This document shows positions 35,532 through 39,555 of a DNA stretch of 39,555 nt, piece after piece. The translations under genes were made by a program, and so were the position numbers. Within the stretch, counting starts at the first letter, position 1; each line of letters opens with the position of its first letter. The notes under the pieces were generated by a model. That model ran no database searches. It saw nothing but the letters and a program-made list of their open reading frames with translations, and was not told the DNA's origin. Location: the NCBI GenBank assembly GCA_014762755.1, contig JABURI010000244.1, positions 1-39,555 on the forward strand, given 5' to 3'. The stretch is from Marinobacter sp. (GTDB taxonomy: Bacteria; Pseudomonadota; Gammaproteobacteria; Pseudomonadales; Oleiphilaceae).

Positions 35532-36004
35532 AACTGGCCCGAACCCTGCAACTGGATATTTCCGATGAGAACGTGTTTGAAAAGCCGGCTCCCAGTGGCG
35601 AGTGGGCCATCTCGGGTGGATTCGAGTTTTCCAACTGGACCGAAGCAGACCTGAAAGGCAAAGCCCGCCAGGCGTTCAGTAACGGCTGGTACAGCATCGA
35701 GTCCGGTGGGCGTGCCAGTTTCGTGGGTGTCTGCAACATCACCGAGCCGGAACTGGAGCAGCTTCGCCGGACCCTGGCGCAGACCTTTGTTGACCAATAC
35801 GGCGCGCCGGATATCGACGCGGCCTATCCGGTCGCCTGCGAAGAAATCGACCAGATGCGCAGCATGTGTGAGGATTTCGAGGACAACACCCTGTTGATGG
35901 TCAGCCGTCGGCTGACCGATCTGGGTGTGGAGGAAACCTACCGTTCCCGGGCACCGCAGGATGCCTCACTGGAGGCTTTCGCGGTGCATGGCAGCTACGA
36001 GTGA
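35528..36004 (+). CDS. Small uncharacterised protein of the fdh cluster (DUF6505-like)
   Basis: The 158-residue acidic, soluble protein starts inside the last codons of the ligase-like gene (ATGA overlap). Conserved-looking text includes GEWAISGGFEFSNWTEADL, then QAFSNGWYSIESGGRASFVG and a later QMRSMCEDFEDNTLLMVSRR. It resembles the DUF6505 family that I recall beside these formate dehydrogenase genes, from memory and not certain. There is no signal peptide, membrane helix or metal motif. It ends one base before the stop of the convergent moeA gene, leaving no room for a terminator. Confidence 0.7.
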   Translation: MKLARTLQLDISDENVFEKPAPSGEWAISGGFEFSNWTEADLKGKARQAFSNGWYSIESGGRASFVGVCNITEPELEQLRRTLAQTFVDQYGAPDIDAAYPVACEEIDQMRSMCEDFEDNTLLMVSRRLTDLGVEETYRSRAPQDASLEAFAVHGSYE

Positions 36005-37252
36005 CTACAGCCCGAAGCTGCCATAGGGAATAAACAGCACGGGGGTTCCCGGTTCTATCTGTCGGGCGCTCTCGTCCAGATCCACCAGACCCTCGGACCA
36101 GGCCAGACCGGTGACCCGCCCCGAGCCTTCGGAACCGAACACTTCAACCCGCCCATCACGAATCCGGGCGCGCAGCATCTCGCTGCGCCCCGGTTTCTTG
36201 TTCTTGGAAAAGTTGGCGGGCACCAGGTAACCCTGGGGTTCGAACCACTCGGCTCCCGCCAGCAGTGCCATGGCCGGCGCGCCAAAGCGCAGCGCGCAGA
36301 CCCAGGCGGCCACCGGGTTGCCCGGTAACCCCACCACGGGCGTGCCTTTGAACATCGCCAGCGCCAGGGGGCGGCCCGGCTTGATCGCGATGCGCCAGTT
36401 GCTGATCTCGCCGTGGGCCTTCAGGGTTTTCGACACGTGATCCTCGTCGCCGGCGGAAACGCCACCACTGGTCAGGATCAGATCGCACTGCTCGGCGCCA
36501 CGCTCCAATGCCGCTTTTACCTCTTCGGCCCGGTCCAGCACGTGGCCCAGGTCCACCAGCTCGTAGCCCAACTGTGCCACCAGAGCGCTCAGCATCGGGC
36601 GGTTGGCGTCATAGATCTGCCAGTCGGTGACCGGGGAGCCGACGGGTTTCACTTCATCGCCGGTCGATAGCACGCCGACACGCAGCCGCTGATAGACATC
36701 TACCGACTCGACCCCCACACTGGCGAGCACCGAAATCTGGGTCGGGGTCAGGCGGGTACCCGCTGTCAGAATACGATCCTGTGCCTGGATGTCCTCGCCG
36801 GCCTTACGCCGATTGGCCCCGGCCTTTAAAGTGCCATTCAGATGGAGCTGGCCATCGACCACCTCGCAATCCTCCTCCAGCACCACAGTGTCCGTGCCTG
36901 CCGGCATCACCGCACCGGTCAGGATCCGGATCGCGTGACCCTCGGGCACCTGCCCGGTGTAAGGTTCACCGGCGGCACTGCGGCCATCCACCAGGGGCAG
37001 GGTGCAGGGCACTTGAGTGAGAGGACCCGCAAACGCATAGCCATCAACCGCAGAATTGCTGCTGGGGGGATGGGCGCGTGGCGCATAGACGTCGCTGGCC
37101 AGTATCCGGCCATTAACCTGTGACAACGGAACTGCCCGATCCACATCCACCACGGGATGCAGGCGTGAACGCAATCGTTCCAGGGCCTCGTCCACCGGCG
37201 TCCAGTTCACCCCGGGGGGCAGGGCAAAACAGTCGTTACGAAGCTGGTTCAT
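36005..37252 (-). CDS. moeA: Molybdopterin molybdotransferase
   Basis: MoeA inserts molybdate into adenylylated molybdopterin. The 415-residue protein has the four-domain MoeA signatures: PPSSNSAVDGYAFAG near the N-terminus, GHAIRILTGAVMPAGTDTV, then VGVLSTGDEVKPVG with the SGGVSAGDEDHV motif, and GLPGNPVAAWVC. It is last in the fdhD-mobA-mobB-moeA operon and overlaps mobB by 17 nt. It converges directly on the DUF6505-like gene with no spacer. A broad role in all molybdoenzymes is likely, with formate dehydrogenase the local client. Confidence 0.95.
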   Translation of the reverse strand: MNQLRNDCFALPPGVNWTPVDEALERLRSRLHPVVDVDRAVPLSQVNGRILASDVYAPRAHPPSSNSAVDGYAFAGPLTQVPCTLPLVDGRSAAGEPYTGQVPEGHAIRILTGAVMPAGTDTVVLEEDCEVVDGQLHLNGTLKAGANRRKAGEDIQAQDRILTAGTRLTPTQISVLASVGVESVDVYQRLRVGVLSTGDEVKPVGSPVTDWQIYDANRPMLSALVAQLGYELVDLGHVLDRAEEVKAALERGAEQCDLILTSGGVSAGDEDHVSKTLKAHGEISNWRIAIKPGRPLALAMFKGTPVVGLPGNPVAAWVCALRFGAPAMALLAGAEWFEPQGYLVPANFSKNKKPGRSEMLRARIRDGRVEVFGSEGSGRVTGLAWSEGLVDLDESARQIEPGTPVLFIPYGSFGL

Positions 37253-37754
37253 GATTCTTCCGTTCGTGATTCCCGGAGCTCAGAATAAAATCCGCGATGC
37301 CGGAGATATCGTTCAGATCAAAGCAGGGTCCCGGGAACTCCGGCGCATAGTCTGTTGCCACCGCAATAATATTGGGATCTTCCCGGTACAGGGGAGAACG
37401 GGAGGACTCCTGCCGGTGCACCTCAATCTTGGGATGTGCATGGGTCTTGAATCCCTCGACGACAACCCAGTCGCACGGAGCCAGGCGTGCCAGTAATTCT
37501 TCCAGCGTCGGCTCCCGGGCTCCCCGGAGCTCGTGCATGATGGCAAAGCGTTGCCCACCCGCCAGGATGACCTCTTGGGCACCGGCCTCCCGGTGTTTGT
37601 AGCTATCGGTTCCGGGTTGATCCACATCCACCATGTGATGGGCGTGCTTGATCGAGTTGACCGTTAACCCCCTGCTGGATAGCTCACGAATCAATGCGCT
37701 GGCCAGGGTAGTCTTTCCCGAATTTTTCCAGCCTACAATGCCTATAACGTTCAC
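37236..37754 (-). CDS. mobB: Molybdopterin-guanine dinucleotide biosynthesis adaptor protein MobB
   Basis: This 172-residue GTP-binding P-loop protein assists MobA in making the bis-MGD cofactor. The Walker A GWKNSGKTT lies at residues 8-16, followed by VNSIKHAHHMVDVDQPGTDS with the family histidines, and VVVEGFKTHAHPKIEV as the Walker B region. It begins with GTG at 37754, overlapping the mobA stop by 4 nt, and ends 17 nt inside moeA. Confidence 0.94.
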   Translation of the reverse strand: MNVIGIVGWKNSGKTTLASALIRELSSRGLTVNSIKHAHHMVDVDQPGTDSYKHREAGAQEVILAGGQRFAIMHELRGAREPTLEELLARLAPCDWVVVEGFKTHAHPKIEVHRQESSRSPLYREDPNIIAVATDYAPEFPGPCFDLNDISGIADFILSSGNHERKNHEPAS

Positions 37755-38338
37755 TTCAGATGCTGCTCCGCCCAGGCCAGATCTTCCGGCGTGTTGATGT
37801 TGAAAAAGTCGTCTTCAGCAAAAATCACCAGCGTCTCACCCTGGGCTTGTGTCCACTGGCGGATCTTTCGTACTCCGTCGTTCAGAGCGGCTCTCAGTTC
37901 CTCCCGCAACGCGACCTTCCAGCGGCCAAAGGTGGGCTGAGGCACCCGGCCACGATCCGGGTCCGGTGTCGCTGCCAAAACCACCGGTGTATCGTATTCG
38001 GAGAAGCGTTCGACCAGGTCCAGGGGGAAGGACGGGGTGTCAGCCGCGACACTGATCAGCCATTCATGGCCCTGTTCGGCTGCCCAGTCCATGCCCGCCA
38101 GTACGCCCGCCAACGGACCCGCATAGCCGGGGACCGAGTCGGCCACTACTGGCAGACCCAGGTCATCGAACCGGCTCAGGTCCCCGTTGGCATTCAACAC
38201 CACCGCATCCACTTGCGGTGTGATCCGGTCGATGACGCGCTGGATCAGGGATCGGTCGCCCAACATCAGTCGGCCTTTATCGCCACCGCCCATGCGGTTG
38301 GCCTGGCCACCGGCGAGAATGACGGCGCACTCAGTCAT
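37751..38338 (-). CDS. mobA: Molybdenum cofactor guanylyltransferase MobA
   Basis: MobA attaches GMP to molybdopterin to form the guanine dinucleotide cofactor that FdhA needs. The ATG at 38338 is preferred because the protein then begins MTECAVILAGGQANRMGGGD, the standard nucleotide-binding start; it overlaps fdhD by 8 nt. An upstream in-frame ATG would add 12 residues. The protein has 195 residues and includes GPLAGVLAGMDWA and the VAADTPSFPLDL segment typical of the family. Another, unrelated gene conventionally called mobA lies at 1666-3597. Confidence 0.93.
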   Translation of the reverse strand: MTECAVILAGGQANRMGGGDKGRLMLGDRSLIQRVIDRITPQVDAVVLNANGDLSRFDDLGLPVVADSVPGYAGPLAGVLAGMDWAAEQGHEWLISVAADTPSFPLDLVERFSEYDTPVVLAATPDPDRGRVPQPTFGRWKVALREELRAALNDGVRKIRQWTQAQGETLVIFAEDDFFNINTPEDLAWAEQHLK

Positions 38339-39200
38339 GTTCTGCCCCTTTTCGACGCATTCTTTTGTCTTCATCGGGAACCTGTGACAGATCCTGATCG
38401 AACACCAGACGGTGCTGGCCGCTGAGGCAGGTGAATTTCTTGCCCCGCATCCGTCCGATGAGCGTCAAGCCGACCTGGCGGGCGATATCGACGCCCCAGG
38501 CGGTGAAGCCGGATCGGCTGATCAGGGTCGGAATCCCCATCAGCGAAGTCTTGATCACCATTTCGGAGGTCAAACGGCCCGTGGTGTACAGAACCTTGTC
38601 GGCCGCTGTAATGCCATTCAGGTGCATCCAGCCTGCGATCTTGTCGACTGCGTTGTGGCGCCCGACATCCTCCATGTAAGCCAGGATTTCACGGCCCTGG
38701 CACAGGGCGGTACCGTGGATGGCGCCGGTTTCCATGTACAGGCTGGGGGTGTGATTGATCTGGTAGGAGAGATCATAGAAAGTGCTGGTGTGCACCGGTG
38801 TATCCGGTAGTGACAGTCCTTCAAGGCCGGCCATCATGTCACCGAATACCGTACCCACAGCACAGCCGGAGGTCCGGGTTTTCTTCTCCAGCTTGTCCTC
38901 AACGTCAGTCACACCTTCGGTACGGACCACCGCGACTTCCAGTTCTTCGTCGAAATCAATCCGGGTGACCTCATCGGTCTCCTTCAGCATGCCCTGATTC
39001 AGGAGAAAACCAAGCGCCAGATACTCGGGATGATCACCGATGGTCATGGCCGTGACGATTTCCTGGCTGTTCAGGTAGATGGTCAGGGGGCGTTCTTCGA
39101 TCACACTGATCGATTTACCCTGACCGTTTTCATCAATGCCCTCCACTGCGCGGGAAAGCCGGGGATCTAAGGGATCGGGAAGTATGGGATCAATCGTCAT
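38331..39200 (-). CDS. fdhD: Formate dehydrogenase accessory sulfurtransferase FdhD
   Basis: FdhD passes sulfur from a cysteine desulfurase to the molybdenum or tungsten centre of formate dehydrogenase. The 289-residue protein shows ISVIEERPLTIYLNSQEIVT, then IGDHPEYLALGFLLNQGML, and later YMEDVGRHNAVDKIAGW and TTGRLTSEMVIK, all family signatures. At the loop where E. coli FdhD has a CxxC pair, this protein reads GCAVG, with only the first cysteine. This is probably a natural subfamily variant. It leads the operon with mobA, mobB and moeA. No clear ribosome-binding site is visible. Confidence 0.95.
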   Translation of the reverse strand: MTIDPILPDPLDPRLSRAVEGIDENGQGKSISVIEERPLTIYLNSQEIVTAMTIGDHPEYLALGFLLNQGMLKETDEVTRIDFDEELEVAVVRTEGVTDVEDKLEKKTRTSGCAVGTVFGDMMAGLEGLSLPDTPVHTSTFYDLSYQINHTPSLYMETGAIHGTALCQGREILAYMEDVGRHNAVDKIAGWMHLNGITAADKVLYTTGRLTSEMVIKTSLMGIPTLISRSGFTAWGVDIARQVGLTLIGRMRGKKFTCLSGQHRLVFDQDLSQVPDEDKRMRRKGAEHD

Positions 39201-39263
39201 GTTTGTTACTGCCGTTTCTTGGGTGCCGCAGACGAGTATTTACGGTCATTGTCAGAGATTAGC

Positions 39264-39299
39264 CTATTTGCCACTCGGGAAAAACAGCTGGTTACCGCC
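39264..39299 (-). pseudogene. Relic of a second tupA-like 3' end
   Basis: Downstream of the tupA-like terminator, the minus strand reads IGGNQLFFPSGK and then a TAG stop. This copies the last residues of the intact gene (VDGQQLFFPNAK, then stop). The two copies share a 16-bp exact repeat (39275-39290 and 39391-39406). I read it as the tail of a lost tandem paralogue, or a partial duplication. Confidence 0.45.
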
Positions 39300-39302
39300 A
39301 AT

Positions 39303-39326
39303 AAAAAAACCCCAGCAGTGCTGGGG
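39303..39326 (-). terminator. Intrinsic terminator after the tupA-like gene
   Basis: On the minus strand a 7-bp stem CCCCAGC/GCTGGGG, loop ACT, is followed by seven T residues, about 53 nt past the tupA-like stop. It separates that gene from fdhD. Confidence 0.9.
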
Positions 39327-39379
39327 TTTCTCGGCTATTGAAAACCAATGCCAGTTCCGTGGCCTCTTGTTTGGCAGAT

Positions 39380-39555
39380 TTATTTCGCGTTCGGGAAAAA
39401 CAGCTGTTGTCCGTCCACCTTGAAGTCGGCAATGGCCTGTTGGCCATCCTCCGAGATCAGCCAGTTGTGCCACTGTTTGGCCAGATTGTGCTTGAGATGG
39501 GGGTGCTTCTCTTCGGAGAGCAACAGGCTGCCGTACTGGTTGAACAGCACTTCGT
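39380..39555 (-). CDS. Tungstate-type ABC transporter substrate-binding protein, C-terminal part (TupA-like)
   Basis: The frame is open from the window edge and gives about 58 C-terminal residues. They begin EVLFNQYGSLLLSEEKHPHL and continue through a helix reading WLISEDGQQAIADFKVDG to QQLFFPNAK. This matches the end of TupA-type periplasmic tungstate-binding proteins, where a helix with WL-x-S-x-EGQ-x-AI and a final QLFFPNA are typical. A molybdate-selective relative is possible. Uptake of tungstate or molybdate fits the FDH and cofactor genes alongside. The rest of the gene and its permease genes lie outside the window. Confidence 0.8.
   Translation of the reverse strand, partial: EVLFNQYGSLLLSEEKHPHLKHNLAKQWHNWLISEDGQQAIADFKVDGQQLFFPNAK

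Overview
The window reads as a chromosomal segment of a free-living, probably marine gammaproteobacterium. Gene content and protein style suggest a Marinobacter-like organism, but that is inference and no rRNA or housekeeping marker is present. It holds two functional blocks: a large aromatic-acid catabolic island (about 1-23 kb) and a respiratory formate dehydrogenase locus with its molybdenum-cofactor genes (about 24.5-39.6 kb).

Aromatic island. Two FAD monooxygenases make protocatechuate: a 3-hydroxybenzoate 4-monooxygenase (1666-3597) and the 4-hydroxybenzoate 3-monooxygenase PobA (3676-4896). Protocatechuate then enters a complete 4,5- (meta) cleavage pathway. LigAB opens the ring, LigC oxidises the semialdehyde to 2-pyrone-4,6-dicarboxylate, LigI hydrolyses it to oxalomesaconate, GalD/LigU isomerises that, LigJ hydrates it and LigK splits it to pyruvate and oxaloacetate. 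Gallate joins at oxalomesaconate through the fused dioxygenase GalA (21649-22911). Uptake is probably provided by a DcaP-like porin (18458-19540), a complete TRAP transporter (6971-9809) and an AEC-family carrier (5046-5984). The ring-cleavage genes run as ligJ-ligK-galD-ligI-ligA-ligB on the plus strand, and ligC-aldo/keto reductase-dctP-dctQ-dctM runs on the minus strand. Between them lies a LysR regulator with two DNA-binding domains. Other regulators are an AraC protein next to pobA and single-domain LysR proteins divergent from the 3-hydroxybenzoate monooxygenase and from galA.

Transition zone (about 22.9-24.5 kb). It holds a 55-residue small-protein gene divergent from a GcvA-like LysR gene, then a protein-like open frame downstream of tusA.

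Formate dehydrogenase block. A minus-strand operon runs DUF3305, DUF3306, TorD-like chaperone, FdhX (Tat-targeted small protein), FdhA (Cys-type, Tat-exported), FdhB (iron-sulfur), FdhC (cytochrome b), a 41-residue membrane peptide, and a TusA-like protein. Divergent from it, a plus-strand operon encodes a multi-cluster ferredoxin-like protein, an Mrp-type Fe-S carrier ATPase, a biotin/lipoate-ligase-like protein and a small DUF6505-like protein. Converging on these is fdhD-mobA-mobB-moeA (FDH sulfurtransfer and molybdopterin maturation). The window ends in the 3' end of a TupA-like tungstate-binding protein gene. Together they supply metal uptake, cofactor assembly, enzyme maturation and the periplasmic enzyme. 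The least understood part is the set of uncharacterised proteins around this FDH, which is the best candidate here for an undescribed maturation or electron-transfer module.

No rRNA, tRNA, CRISPR array, insertion sequence or replication origin was seen.
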